The position numbers and the translations under genes were made by a program. The notes under the pieces are model-generated. The model was not told where the DNA came from, did not search any database, and saw only the letters and a program-made list of their open reading frames with translations. From contig JAAONU010000016.1 of NCBI GenBank assembly GCA_012932295.1, positions 28,023,290 to 28,087,289 of the forward strand: a DNA stretch of 64,000 nucleotides, written 5' to 3'. This document shows, piece by piece, positions 26,001 to 38,435 of this stretch. Source of the DNA: Cyclina sinensis (taxonomy: Eukaryota; Mollusca; Bivalvia; Venerida; Veneridae). Numbering within the stretch: the stretch's first letter is position 1; every line of letters starts with the position of its first letter.

Positions 26001-27924
26001 ATTTGTTGGGCTAGCAGCTTAGATGCTCTAAGTTTAGCCATTTACAAACAAGAAAGTGAACAGTTTTGAAAAATATTTTTCTTATATGTGAAATATGAGT
26101 TTACAGACCTTTTAAAGGATATAAAATATGAATTGTTTGATGAAAAATAACTTTGTAACTGTAATTACAAAATTACTTTGTTTTGCATTCTTATCAACGG
26201 CAATATTTTTGCCAGCCTTCAAAAAGTTACCTGTATCTGTTATCAGTTACTTGTTACTATTAATAGATTTCAAAACATTCAATGTTCCTACACAATATTA
26301 CCAGACAGTCACGTGATTCTGTCCGTGATTCTGTCCGAGGATTTCCGGAATAACACAACTTCGCAAATTGATTCAACAGGTAGTACATCGTAAAAATACG
26401 TAATCTTTCGGCAATAATCGTAAATTCTAACAGCCAATCAAAACATAGAATTACATAATACTGGATAACACTAACCCCGCTCCAATTGTACATATAGGAA
26501 TATAATACTGGCAATTTTCCGTACAGAAAAAGAGAGAATATTCTTGTCATTTTTATTGCTAAAGCTACCAAAAGATCAATTTCAATATAAGTTAACTAAG
26601 ATAATACTTGATTCAAAGTTCCCTACAGATCGAAACTATGTCCTTTGAAGATTAAGCCAGTCGTCTAACACAAATCTCGATCAAAGAAATGAAAGTATGT
26701 GCACACACACACACTCTCTCTCTCTCTCGTGCGCGCGCGCAGGTGAGTGTATGTGCGTGTCAAAATAAGATTTCTTTAAGAAAATAAAACATCATTCTTT
26801 ACAAATATACATCACGGACGCATTTTATAAGCATGATATATCATATATATACATTATACTATAGCACCCTGAATACAAGCGCGCCCCCGCTGACGTCACT
26901 GCAAACTACTTTCGGCTGTTCTTATTTGTCATTGTAAACCGGCAATTGTTTTAAAATATTTTCATAAGTGAAATGCTGTTATAGACTTAATTATCTTCTT
27001 TTTGATGTTCACCTATGATAAAATAATAGATATCTGTTTAAACGTAAATTATTTACTGATAAACTAAAAATGACCTTTTTGTTTTCATTTTCACGTGGGA
27101 AATGAATAGCGGGGTAAACGGAATAGTCTGACAGGGACAATAACCGTAAAAAATGGCATGATAAGAAGTGCACATAATTGTGTCCCCTATATACATATGT
27201 GTTAGGAAGGAAACAGATTTTAAAGTTTGGTGATATACCGTCGGCAGATCACTCAAACTTAAAATCTATTTCCTAATTCTATCAAGACATGCCCATCTTT
27301 CAAAAATCATAAATTATATATTTTGACAAACCATTACCGTGCTAAATTCAATTCTTGTTTACTATGGAACTTCTTTTTTCACTACAAATTTAAATGTTAA
27401 GTAGCAAGAAGCAATCTTCATCCAGAAATATTAACAACGATAACAAAAGACAAATTTTAAGTATATATTAGTGTTCATCTTGAGTATTATTTAGAAATTA
27501 TAACCGTCGACGGGAATGATACCGACAGGAGACGTTCATAATTTCAAAAGAATGTTGCGGATGTATACTAATATACTTAGTGGTCAGGCTTATTTTGCAA
27601 TTACAACTTTGCATTATTTTTTAAATTAACGTGTTAAATTCCATACAACATTTCTTAAACATCTTAAAACTTTTTATTTCTGTGATATATGTTAAGATAG
27701 GAATCCAAAGGCGGGAGTCTGAAGTGTTTTTGAAATGGAATTTCCTTATCGACTGAGAATTTAAAGAGATTTTATATCAATTAAAACTAAACAGGTAGGA
27801 AGGAGAGTCCAAATAGTTTTTAATTCAATATAACATGACAAGACTGGGAGTCTTAAGAGTTCTTGATAAATAAAAAACCCTGACCGAAAAGACATCAAAA
27901 TATTTCTTCATTATTTCAATAATA
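23058..27924. other. Gene-free AT-rich sequence
   Basis: I see no exon, RNA gene or element ends in this stretch. A composite (CA)n-(CT)n-(GC)n microsatellite lies at 26701-26740. An unfound 5' exon of the RNF24-like gene could be here, since its first recognised exon begins with an acceptor at 22115. Confidence 0.35.
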
Positions 27925-28370
27925 TCTGGACAGGTTTATAAATGTCGTACGCAATTTGCTCATTCGACAGTGAATACACAAATGTACATGTATGGTGCAA
28001 ACGGATGATATGATGGAAATTCTAAACGGTCGACTGTAAAATTGTAACTGAACTTTACGTAAATTTGTTTCAAACCTTTCGTTGTCTCTATTCTTTAAGT
28101 AAAATTTTGAAATATATAAAAAGTAGCAAGATTTCGAGTTCTCCACAACCTTAAGAACCAAAATCTCCCCCGAAATTCTTTACATGCTGCGTTTTTATTC
28201 CTTCTCTGCTACATGCGTCTCTCATGAGCTGCCTAACTGGCTTTCACGCTTACACACTTCTGAGACAATCGCTTGATACGTACGGAAGTTTCCGTCAAAA
28301 ACCTTATCGAGGTTTCAAGCTTACCTGTGACATAAGTGTGGCGTTTCTTCACGTCACCAAAAGGCAACGA
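27925..28370 (-). pseudogene. MSP130-like copy C: promoter and first-exon remnant
   Basis: On the minus strand this matches the promoter and first exon of the intact gene at 54469: a TATA-like AATAAAAACGCAGC near 28186-28198, then AAGGTTTGAAACAAATTTACG. The start codon is changed to ACG (28082-28080). The reading frame is then eroded, although AGCAAATTGCGTACGAC near the exon end is still recognisable. No further exon of this copy is visible. Upstream sequence up to about 28365 (GTGTGGCGTTTCTTCACGTC on the plus strand) still matches the promoter region of copy B near 54720-54755. It is a dead fragment of a tandem array. Confidence 0.7.
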
Positions 28371-28488
28371 CCGTAATTCCGTACTAAAAATGAAAAAGAA
28401 GAATACATTTTTATTTTTACCAAAAAATCCCCAAAAGTTTTCTAAAATTTAAATTGAATTTTCAGGCAAATAAAGTATCAAGAAAAAT

Positions 28489-29215
28489 TTGAAAATGAGA
28501 AAGATCTGTGCTAGATGGATTCCCCATTTGCTGACAGATGAGCAGTAAAAGGCTCGCGTGCAATGCGCTAAGTTGTTGCTTAAACAGTATCCAAATTACA
28601 ATGCACGGTCTTTTGCAAATGTCGTCACTGGTGACGAAACATAGGTTCATTTTTATGAGCCAAAACGAAAACACCAAAACAAGATTTGGGCTACAAAGTC
28701 TGGCAAAAGACCATGCATTGCAAAAAAGACCATCAGTATAAAGAAGGTAATGTATGCCATTTTCTTTACAACTCAGGGTCCTACAATTTAGGTTCTGTTC
28801 CTAAAGGCAAATCTGTTAATGCAAAAATTTACAAGACAAAAGTTCTTCGAAAACTAAACAAATACTTTCGAAAACGAAGACCCACAACAGGTTTGGTCAA
28901 TGTCAGATTGCTGCATGACAACGCGTCATCGCACAAGGCGTCTATATTGCAAGACTTTCTGAAGCAGAAAAAAGTCGCTGTGCTCGCCCATCCTCCGTAT
29001 TCACTTGACCTTGCCCCTTGTGACTTCTTTTTGTTTCCAAAGCTAAAAAAATACCTTCCAGGTTGAAAATTTGTTCAGCGCAAACACCGTGGTTCTGCAA
29101 TATTCCAGTGTCTTCATATTATACCTAAAAAGACTATGAAAAGATTGGATCCGGAGACTGAAACTTTGTAAATCTGTTGGAGGTGAATACTTTGAGGGAA
29201 CAAAATAAAAAAAAA
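28489..29215 (+). pseudogene. mariner transposase remnant (D,D34D type)
   Basis: The frame reads KICARWIPHLLTDEQ, then a stop, then KARVQCAK, then VTGDET with a stop where mariner has W, then VHFYEP. The C-terminal part is open: LLHDNASSH, then PPYSLDLAPCDFFLFP. The aspartates of HDNA and DLAPCD are 34 residues apart, as in mariner. At least two nonsense codons and further frame damage in the middle (near 28790) rule out activity. The N-terminal DNA-binding part and the TIRs are not seen. It sits between MSP130 copy C and the LINE fragment. Confidence 0.85.
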
Positions 29216-29261
29216 CAGTAAAACCTATGAAGAATCAAATTTTACGTGCTTAGGTGCATTC

Positions 29262-30232
29262 ATATTTGAACCTATTGTTTATAAATGTTGTAAACAGTTT
29301 ACCAAAAACACGCAACAATGTAATTCCTCTAAAATTATTTGGATCTTTTTACTGTCCTTCTTATGAAATGGAATAATTTGCCCCTGGAACAACATTTCCG
29401 GAAAGTGGCCAGTTTCAAAAATTTGATTAAACAAGAAATTATATAGATAATACATAAATTACTTGTACAAGATACTGCTTTTATATATAAAATATTCATT
29501 TAATAAACCATCTGGACGACTAGCTCTACCAGAGTTAAGTTGTGAAATTGCACATACTATTTCTTGTTCACAAATAGGTTAATCTAATTCCTTAAACATT
29601 GTTTGAAATTTATTATCCATATATCTTTCATTAAAACATAAAATGTCATCATAAGGTGCAAAGAAATGATAATCTCGGTTATTTACAGGTTTGAAATATT
29701 GTTCAAAAGAAGAAAGGGATACACCACTTGTTTTCATTCCTGTTGCAGACTTTAACATATTCCAGTAAATCTTGGCATTTTCAAAACGACAGTGATCTAT
29801 TTTTACTGTTCTAGCGGTATCATTTTGATGTTTAAATTTTCTTAATTCATTTTTATAAGATGTTCTTGAGGATGCTAAAAATAATTTATGTTCTTCAAAA
29901 TTACAAGCTCTTTACCTATTGAAACAAAATTGAAAATCCCTACGTTTTTCTTCACATGTACTATTAAACCATGGTTTATTTACTTTAACACAGGTAGGCT
30001 CATTTGAAATAACAGTATGTTCCTTCTTAACAAATTAAGGATTAACAACTCAATCAAGAATGTGATACAAAATCTTCGATACAAGAGTTAATATTTCTTT
30101 CACTATAACTACAACGTGTTTCATCACACAGGACACTAAAACGGTTCCGAATATCTTCAGAGACCAACTTTAACAAAAAAATCTTTACTTTTTGCATCCC
30201 AGTTGGTAGTATTATATATTTGATCTTAGGCA
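29262..30232 (-). pseudogene. LINE fragment (endonuclease-RT linker and RT fingers)
   Basis: Minus-strand translation gives NKPWFNSTCEEKRRDFQF, typical of the linker between endonuclease and reverse transcriptase in I/jockey-like LINEs. Further on is DPNNFRGITLLRVFGKLF, the RT finger region. Frame breaks are common. Both ends are truncated: one against the mariner remnant, the other a few bases from exon 6 of MSP130 copy A. It occupies the place where exons 7-11 of copy A would be. Confidence 0.75.
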
Positions 30233-30276
30233 AATTAGAGAAAAGGGAAAAGACAGAAAACATTGAATGAACATAC

Positions 30277-32572
30277 CAAACAAGTCTGAAAAGACGATAT
30301 CGGCAACTCGTACTTCTTCGGAAAACTTCGGACTGCAGTCTTTAGAATCTCCCTCATTAGCTGTTATTATATAGTCAACTCCTTGATGTGTGTAGAATTC
30401 GATAGCATCTGGTTGATACATGCCATAAACAGGCCAAGGACGCATGTTGATACCTGATATATTTGAAATAAGACACTAAAACTGTAACTAGAGATTGGTT
30501 ATGTTCGTTTGTTTGAAATATATACGTCTCTTTAGATGGATTTAGCGACTTATTTTATACACATTGTAAATAAAATTATTCTTTAAATCTAAGAAACGTG
30601 AATACAGCAGAAATGTTTGATAAAAACGCTGTTTCAAAATGTGTTTTCTCTTATGATACATTTGCAGAAATGAAATGAAAACTTTGTGAAATTCGTCCAT
30701 CCATTTATATAGAGGGTATTAACTATTCTCTTTCAAATCCTTTTAACGGTTCTTTTTTTACACGGCTTCAGTCAAATGAATAGTCTATCCTTTTTGGTGT
30801 TTCTCACCTCCGTCTTTGTCACTGGCGTCCAAATTTTTATCGTACCACTGTTTGAAGCCTAACCCGTAAATTTCATCTATCTGTTCTGTTAACATATTAA
30901 ACACAGCTATGGCATTATTTTCCTAAAAGTGTACATTGATCGTTATTAAAGTCTTACAATTTGACTGAGGATATACATGTACATCACATCACAGATCGTA
31001 TATAGGTACAAGTCACAAAATATATTGCCGAGATTAAAAAGTCAGATATTAATTCATGGCACTCGAATAAGTATTTATTTTTGGAATAAAATAACTCGAT
31101 TGTTTGAAAGACTTGTCGTGATTCAATTAATTTCTGGAAATGGTTTTTGACATCACCAATTCTTTAATTTATTACAATCAGCATTGTCATTGACGTCATT
31201 TAATGATTCCTGTCCGGTTCGTGTAAAGACTGAATTAAACGATATCTTATAAAAATACAGTGCACAACGTGAAAATACCCGAGCTACTAATTTCGAAATC
31301 AATAGATACTGCTTCGGTCAAAACAAGAAGATTTAAATGATTCTTAAGTTCTTGTTAATTAGTTAGGATGTTATGCAAAAATGTATGCATGTAGTGACAC
31401 ATTTATCAATGAGTGCTCATTTTCCAAACACGGTCCGTGGACATATATGTGTGATTTTCGATCATTTCAGCAGCAGCAGGAGCAGTAGCAAAGATGCAGA
31501 AAGTCAACCGTTGACGTGTTTACAAAAATCATCAGGGACAGAGTGTTCTACTTATGTGATATCTACCTGTAAACAGATGTACTCTTTACTTTAATCAGCG
31601 TTAAACGTGATGTATTCGGGTTCGATGTCGTCCGAAAATAAATTGTTGTTTTCTCTGTAATCCCAGCGGACTTCGGATTTTTCTAACTCCGTAAACCTAT
31701 ATGAAATATATGACCAGGACTTGGGTTGATGACTGAAACGTAATCTGGACATAATGATATTACTTTCAATATTATTACAACATCTAAAATGATGAACACA
31801 GTATGCTGAAGGTTTTGTTGCGAGGTCATAAAGATGACTGAAACATAACTTAGTTTACATTAACATAAAATAGTTGTTGAAACATATTTGGATTATTCTG
31901 AAAAGGTGCTCCCTGAAGTCGAGAATACGACACTTGTTACTGACAAGAAACTCTATATCCTAAAGGGCATTGTGTAGCTTTAAATAACAATTTAGATACA
32001 ACAAATACCACCTCAAATTGAAATTTCTGAAGTCAACAACTTTGTAACTGATGTTTCCGAGGGAGACGTTGTGAATGATATAACACCAATACCCCCGGCG
32101 TTATCAACCAATTGGTCGTCGGCGGTATCAATATACGATGCCGCTTATATTAAATAAGTTTTATCCACATAAATAGAAATGAAATTTATTTTAACTAATC
32201 TTTTGACTGAAAAGTCCCATCTTAATTTTGAAACATATTGATAGGTGTGTCTCAAAAGTTCCCCTCTACTCTAATAAAACAGTTTCCGCTTACAAGATCA
32301 CGCCTGGTGATAAGATAAATCTATCAACATAACTTTTCAATGTTAGGTGTTTTATTCACAGGATAGAAAGAAAACTTGCCTACAATTTGCTGAACATGTT
32401 CTAATCTGCCCAACGTTGTGTTAACGACTGCATCTTCGCCAATTTTGTACTGCGGCGACGGTGAATATTTATACGGCAAATATACCGTCGACAACGTTTC
32501 AGACTGAAACTTTAAACCGTCGACGATAAAAATGTAACTGAGAATTACGTAAATTCATTTCAAACCATCCAT
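30277..32572 (-). pseudogene. MSP130-like copy A, decayed partial duplicate
   Basis: Blocks homologous to copy B in transcript order: 32572-32380 (exon 1 fused to the end of exon 2), about 32147-32012 (second half of exon 3), 31696-31567 (exon 4), 30922-30808 (exon 5), 30453-30277 (exon 6). Exons 4, 5 and 6 have exactly the same lengths as in copy B (130, 115, 177). Disabling changes are: codon 6 is TGA at 32557-32555 (CAA in copy B); exon 4 has TAA in place of GAG (reading FNAD-stop-SKEYICLQ); the first half of exon 3 and its acceptor are deleted; the exon 2 donor is GC; exons 7-11 are absent. Exons 5 and 6 remain open (NEGDSK is kept). Introns also match copy B, so this is a segmental duplicate, not a retrocopy. 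Confidence 0.88.
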
Positions 32573-32675
32573 TGCCTATATTCGTTTACGTTAAATTTTG
32601 TAACACAAACTTAACTTCTAGTTCTCCACTACCCTAAGTGAAAAAATCTTCCCGCAAAATCCCATATACGCTGCG

Positions 32676-32682
32676 TTTTATA
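32676..32682 (-). promoter_or_regulatory. TATA box of MSP130 copy A
   Basis: Minus-strand TATAAAACGCAGCG sits about 105 bases before the ATG of copy A. The same motif occurs before copy B (54562-54555) and, slightly altered, before copy C, which supports a real core promoter. Confidence 0.55.
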
Positions 32683-32779
32683 CCACCCCTGTTCAGTGTG
32701 TCACTCATGATCTGTCAAACTGGCCTTCTCGCTTACATAATGTCATAATTACCCATTTCTCTCTACATGTATCAGTGTT

Positions 32780-32945
32780 GCTAACCTTCTGCAATGCACA
32801 CCTAATGTGCACTTTCTTTACAATCTCAGATACAACTTGATCAAATTAGTGCAGAAATGTGATATTTGAACTCATTTGCGGATTGCTTGATACATAGTGA
32901 AGTGATGTTACAAGCAGTATACCATTACATCTATAGTATTACAAG
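32780..32945 (-). repeat. Upstream block of copy A, duplicated at 56335-56490
   Basis: CTGCAATGCACACCTAATG, GTGCACTTTCTTTACAATCT and GAAGTGATGTTACAAGCAG have counterparts in the same order at 56335-56490. The block marks how far upstream the duplication of the MSP130 gene reaches. In copy B it lies about 1.7 kb further from the promoter than in copy A. Confidence 0.65.
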
Positions 32946-33492
32946 TGACAACACGGTTTATCTCAAATCGAGCTATTCTACGAGAGCCGAAGTACTACCA
33001 TGGTAAAGTAAACGACTTATTTCAACACTATCCATCAATACCTAACAAAAATGAATAATTCAGTTTCTATCAAGGCGTCCTTTATATTGCTAAAAATTAA
33101 AAAAAACCCAACAATTCCTAAGTATTCGCCTAAAACTCCTTAACTGAAACGAACTCTTTTTGTCTTATTTCATTAATAGCCGTTGGTAATAATTCATATT
33201 AGGGAATTTCTCTTTGTAGTCTTCCGGTAGTCCTCCGCCTCTGATCAAACCGACAATGATTCCCCGAAGTCGAGTAATTATCATACGAAAAAATACAGAA
33301 AGACGATAGTTGTCAAAAACAACTGACAGTCATAGCATTGATAAGTCTTCAACAACAACACGTCATTGAGATGCCGATAGCAGTATCAACGTAAAAAACG
33401 TCTAAAGACAGTGCCAACACTCAACATTGATGCATTTATCAAATTTAAACATTATTCTTAACGTTTAGCAAGAGGATGAATAAAGAAGTGAT
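32946..33492. other. Sequence between MSP130 copy A and a minisatellite
   Basis: Nothing recognisable is coded here and no element ends were identified. Confidence 0.3.
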
Positions 33493-33850
33493 TTCGGGAG
33501 GTGTTTGAAGAAAGGCGTTGCACTTAGGACTTTTGTTTTCGGGAGGTGCTCGAATAAAGGCGTTGCACTCAGGACTATGCTTTTCATAGATGCTGAAACA
33601 AATGCGTTGCACTAAGGACTGTGTTTCAGGAGGTGCTCGAAGGAAGGCGTTACACTCAGGTCTGTTGTTTTCGGGAGGTGCTCAAAGAAAGGCGTTGCAC
33701 TCAGGACTGTTGTTTTCGGGAGGTGTTCGAATAAAGGCGTTGCACTCAGGACTGTTGTTTTCGGGAGGTGCTCAAAGAAAGGCGTTGCACTCAGGACTGT
33801 TGTTTTCGGGAGGTGCTCGTAGAAAGGCGTTACACTGAGGACTGTTGTTC
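33493..33850. repeat. 45-bp minisatellite, about eight units
   Basis: The unit GGCGTTGCACTCAGGACTGT, TGTTTTCGGGAGGTGCTCAA, AGAAA repeats about eight times with few changes. Because 45 is a multiple of three, an open frame runs through it giving a 15-residue repeat (KALHSGLLFSGGAQR). No start context, splice sites or flanking exon support it as a gene. Confidence 0.85.
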
Positions 33851-34905
33851 TCTCAATATGCTTTATTCGATAAATGACTATCCCATGTATGTTTCGATTG
33901 ATGAAGTTTCACATTACTGTGATTTTATAGTTTACGGTATATATTTATCTTTCTATAGTTTAATTAAAGCAGCTTATTAATTACTTACTTATACATGCAT
34001 ATTAAAATTAAGTCAAAACTAAGAACTACAGATATTGGTCTAGGAACAAGATTTGGTAAGTATTGTCAACAACAACTTGAACAATGCTTCAAGTTCAACA
34101 GTTCAAGGCAATTTCTTTATTTTTTCGTTTAAGAAATTTTAACTGTGTGCGACAGTAGCGACGACAACGTAAATTTTGCATTTTCATGTATTAAATAATT
34201 TGTATGATTTCAGAAAACATCATGAAATAATTATCTCCAAAGATATTGAAATTTACTGTTGCATTGAATAGAGTTGCCTCCCTTTCATAAGTATCCCATG
34301 TCACTTGCATTATTGGGTTATGTCCCTGAGAGCATCACCCAGTACAATGGTGACTTTGGAGACTTTTGGACATTCTTATTCTGCGGAGCTGCAATCCTGA
34401 GGTTCCATTTGAGGCCCTAGTTTTAATATTGTGCAGTCATAAGATTTTTCTTAATGTTTATTAGTGTGAGTTAAAAAAATGAAGGAAACTGCATTTAATG
34501 TATTGAATCTTACTTTTTAATGGTGACAGGCAAATACTTGTTTGTGTTTTTTAGGTAAGGGATGTGTTTAAATTTGACCCAGAAATTTATTGAAATTAAC
34601 TTAATAATCTTGCATAATCTTTAATAACGACAGCAATGAAATTTATTTACTGCACCTCGACAACAGGCTCAGAATTCAGACTATGGCGTTTTAGCAACAG
34701 CTTTAGCTGTAGAAGCATGTTTTACACTTTTAAAACATTTGATAATAACATTAGATTTGATAAAATTTTAAAAATGAAGCCTCATTTAAATAAAATGCTT
34801 AAAACGTTAAAATATTTTGAACAATTCTCAAAGATTCAGAAAATGCATAAAATGCAAGCAGGCTATGTGAGCTTTTCTAAAATAACTATGAATTGCTCTA
34901 TTTAT
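33851..34905. other. Gene-free sequence
   Basis: AT-rich. The 97-codon frame near 34636 lacks any family motif or exon signals and is probably chance. Confidence 0.3.
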
Positions 34906-35166
34906 CGTCGGTACTGGTTGCCCATATGACCGAAGCCCAAGTGGTTAGTAATTTAAGGTTGTGTGGGATAGAGCAAGATACAGGAAGCAGCCCTTTCCAA
35001 AGACACCTCTGATTCTTTTCCATGCTCAGTATAAAGTACAGATACATGGGACCTTGGTTTAACGTCTCATCCGAAAAAGAATGAATAATGTTAGTGAGGA
35101 GCGGGGTATCGATCTCGCGACCCCTGAGTAACCAGTCCAGCGTGTTTCCACTGGACCAATGCTTAA
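34906..35166 (-). mobile_element. tRNA-derived SINE
   Basis: The minus-strand head is GGTCCAGTGGAAACACGCTG with a B-box-like GCGAGATCGATACCCC. The body contains the AGATACAGGAAGCAGCC region and ends with GGGCAACCAGTACCGACGAT. It is the same family as the copies at 38436 (minus) and 41815 (plus). Confidence 0.7.
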
Positions 35167-35883
35167 ATGCCGGCTTAGATGCCGACTTTAACAGGCATAT
35201 TGAAATGTGACAACAAAAATGCAAAATACACTGGTTTCATTTCAAATGTGTAAGTGAATATAATGCACACTGGAATTGCATCATTTTTTAAAATATAGAA
35301 TTGGTACGCTTTTTTCTTTTTAATATTTTACTCTTTTTAGCTCTATCTATAATACTTTAATTATTTTCAAAAATTAGATGATCATAGTTGAATTCCAAAG
35401 ATTATATTTTATAGTGTATTTATCAAACCCCGTGTTTGTAAAGACTTATAATATTATTTATAGTAATAAAATGTGTGATATAAATTTATTACATATATTT
35501 TAAGAATATTGTCTTTTTGTATTGAACATGAAAATGATTTAATCTGTGTTGCTACAAATACCCTGACAATTACATGTCGTCACATGGGGTCAAACAGTAT
35601 GACACCATGCTAGAGGCCATATTTTCTACCCAAAGACGACGAAAATTAGTCAGAATGAATGTCTTGATGATATCTAAGTCTGTTTTGATGTAGGTCACAA
35701 TGGGTAAAAAATGTAGGCCAGCATACTAGTAGCAATATTTTCTACATGATTATCATCAAAATTTGTCACAATAATTGTCTTGATGATATTAAGGTCTTGT
35801 TGTAAAGTATGTTATGCGGGGTTAAAAAAGTAGGTCATCATATTAATAGCCATATTTTTAACCTGATTGTGTAAGATTTGCCA
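35167..35883. other. Gene-free sequence with weak short repeats
   Basis: Around 35580-35875 degenerate repeated phrases occur (TGTCTTGATGATAT, GTAGGCCAGCATA, GCAATATTTTCTAC), suggesting an old tandem array of about 120-base units. No gene is seen. Confidence 0.4.
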
Positions 35884-36234
35884 CAGGGAATCGGTGCGTA
35901 GGGGGTTAACTGGCCCTATAATAACTTATAAACCACATTTCTCCGAAAACCTTTAAGAACATGTATGAGATTTAGTGAAAGACCTTTGCTGGTGAGAGAA
36001 GCAATTTTGTTCATTGTTTCGAAATGAACCAAGTGTTTTCGCCGAATACGCGTGAGAAGGCTGTTTTACTCTAGGCGAAAGGTGTTGCGAACGCGTGTCC
36101 AAATGGACTTTTGAAGGAAATTCGAGGAGTTGGTTCCCTTGTATTAATATGTATACATGTTCTTAAAGGTTTTCGGAGAAATGTGGTTTATAAGTTATTA
36201 TAGGGCCAGTAAACCCCTACGCACCGATTCCCTG
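35884..36234. mobile_element. MITE with ~80-bp TIRs and CAGGG ends
   Basis: The left arm (35884-35965: CAGGGAATCGGTGCGTAGGG, then TTATAAACCACATTTCTCCG) is inverted at 36151-36234. The ends CAGGG/CCCTG suggest a hAT-type element. A 36-base terminal piece (CAGTAAACCCCTACGCACCG and on to GTGAGTG) is repeated directly just outside at 36241-36276. Confidence 0.75.
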
Positions 36235-36289
36235 TGAGTGTCAGTAAACCCCTACGCACCGATTCCCTGTGAGTGAGGCGGAGTGTCGC

Positions 36290-37740
36290 GCGAAAAATTC
36301 AGGTGTCTGTGGCAAAGGTCAAGGTCACACTTAGGCGTCAAATGTCAAATAACAAAATAAAACATTCATTTGCGAGTATAACTTTATATACATGAATGGA
36401 TTTTATTTTATGCCTACCAATGAAATATAGGGAAATATCAGTGAGATAAAAGTGATAATACACTGTTTTGAATCAGTTAATTACCATTTTGATAATACAT
36501 GTTTGTGCCCGAACTATTGAATATTGAGTATTAATCCGCTTTTATAATTAAAGTATGTATGGCAAAATTCAATAAATATTGATAAACTGTGTAGACAAAA
36601 ATAAATATTATTTGATGAAAGTGTATTCAGTTTATTTCAGCAGAAGTAAAGTTATCATATGTATTGGAGATTGTCTGCACTTTTTTTTGTGCGGAGTAAC
36701 CAAAGTACGCATTAACTGATTTGGGGCTCACCATGGGGAATTTATTGAAGGCCCTGATTAAAAATGTCATAAAAAACCCATTTTTGACGTGTTGGCATAA
36801 AATAAAAAGAAAATTTGTTTGTTTTTTAGTGGAAGATGGGAATTTATTTCATCTCGTGAACACCATATGTTGATATTTTCACTCGTGGCTGCGCCACTCG
36901 TGAAAATATCACATATGGTGTTCACTCGATGAAATAAATTCTCATCTTCCACAAAAACAAACAAATATCCTCTATTTAATATAACTTAGCACAAATGTTC
37001 TCCATGTTAAGTTGAGTTGACTTGCGCAAAATGAAGGTCAAGGTCAAGGTCACAAGACGTCAAAGGTCAAATAAAAGTATTGAAATTTGTTTGTTGGCGC
37101 TGTATCTTGCTTATGCTTTGAAGTATTATGCTTAGTGGTCAGATAATTTGAAATATTCAGGTGTCTGTGGCAAAGGTCAAGGTCATATTTAGGGGTCAAA
37201 ATCAAATAACAAAATAAAACATTCTTTTGCGAGTAAAACTTCTATATACATGGATGGATTTTAATAGAAACTTAGCACACATGTTCTCCATGTTGATTTG
37301 AAATCAAATGAAAAATATCAACTTGCGCTAAATGAAGTCAAGGTCGAGGTCACAAAAGGTCAAAGGTCAAATAAAAATATTAAAATTTGTTTGTTGGCGC
37401 TGTATCTTGCTTATGCTTTGAAGTATTATGCTTAGTAGTCAGAGGATTTGAAAAATTAGGGTGTCTGTGGCAAAGGTCAAGGTCACATATAGGGTCAAAG
37501 GTCAAATAACAAAATAAAATATTCATTTGCGAGTATAACTTTTATATACATTGATGGATTTTAATATAACTTAGCACAAATGTTCTCTATGTTGAGTTGA
37601 GTTGTCTCATGCAGAATGAAGGTCAAGGTCACAAGAGGTCACAGGTCAAATAAAAAATACTAAAATTTGTTTGTTGGCGCTGTATCTTGCTTATGCTTTG
37701 AAGTATTATCTTAGTGGTCAGAGGATTTTGAAATTGATGA
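36290..37740. repeat. ~310-bp tandem array, about four units
   Basis: The unit contains GGTGTCTGTGGCAAAGGTCA, CATTCATTTGCGAGTATAAC, TTAGCACAAATGTTCTC and TGTTGGCGCTGTATCTTGCT. The first unit is interrupted by a palindromic MITE at 36814-36965. Open frames across it are repeat artefacts. Confidence 0.75.
36814..36965. mobile_element. 152-bp palindromic MITE
   Basis: TTTGTTTG at one end matches CAAACAAA at the other. The arms GAAGATGGGAATTTATTTCA and CACCATATGTTGATATTTTC are inverted around a short centre at CTGCGCC. It can fold into one hairpin, has no coding capacity, and is inserted within the 310-bp array. Confidence 0.75.
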
Positions 37741-38154
37741 GCCCGCTTGTGGTGAGGTCGACTTAGTCGCTGCTTTTCACTTTTGGTGGTTTGGTGTATG
37801 TGTGTCTGTCAGTCCGTGCGTCCGTCTAGATTTGTCCGGTCTATATCTTGCTCATTCTTTGAAGGATTACAAAATAGTTTGATACAAATGTTCTACATGA
37901 TGGGATGATGTGTCACACGCAAAACCCAGCTCGGCCACTCAAAAGTCAAATTCACACTTGGAGGGTCGGCTCAAAACCCGTGTCCGGAGCGTAACTTCTA
38001 CAGTGTCAATGCAATGTCAAGATTTAGCCTTGGGTATAAAGAGGATGTGTTGCGCACATCTCACCTATGTATACACCTTTCTCTTTGATCTGAAGCTTAT
38101 AGGTTCAGATTTGAATTGAGACGAGCGGGCTCGACATTCTGCCCGTGGGCATGT
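37741..38154. repeat. Non-repeated flank of the tandem-array element
   Basis: Unique-looking sequence with GAGCCCGCTTGTGGTGAG at one end and CGAGCGGGCTCGACATTCTG at the other. The GAGCCCGC / GCGGGCTC pair is inverted, suggesting the terminal part of the element that carries the array. The 69-codon frame inside has no support. Confidence 0.4.
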
Positions 38155-38306
38155 CTAGTTTTATAAAAGATACTTCAAACATTTAGTTCTACTTTTTCTT
38201 TCCATTTTACGCTGTCTTTCATATAAATATATCTAGTTTTATAAAAGATACTTCAAACTTTTAGTTCTACTTTTTCTTTCCATTATACGCTGTCTTTCAT
38301 ATAAAA
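38155..38306. repeat. Direct duplication, two ~77-bp units
   Basis: CTAGTTTTATAAAAGATACT and TTTTTCTTTCCATTTTACGC recur after about 77 bases with three or four changes. It is a simple tandem duplication of non-coding sequence. Confidence 0.8.
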
Positions 38307-38435
38307 TATACATGTACAACATGACGATTTACACATTGAAAAAATCAACATACATGTATTAACCATTTGCAAATCGCAAATATACCACATCCAAATGTTA
38401 AGACCAGTTAAAGTAAATCTATCTGAGTATATTTA

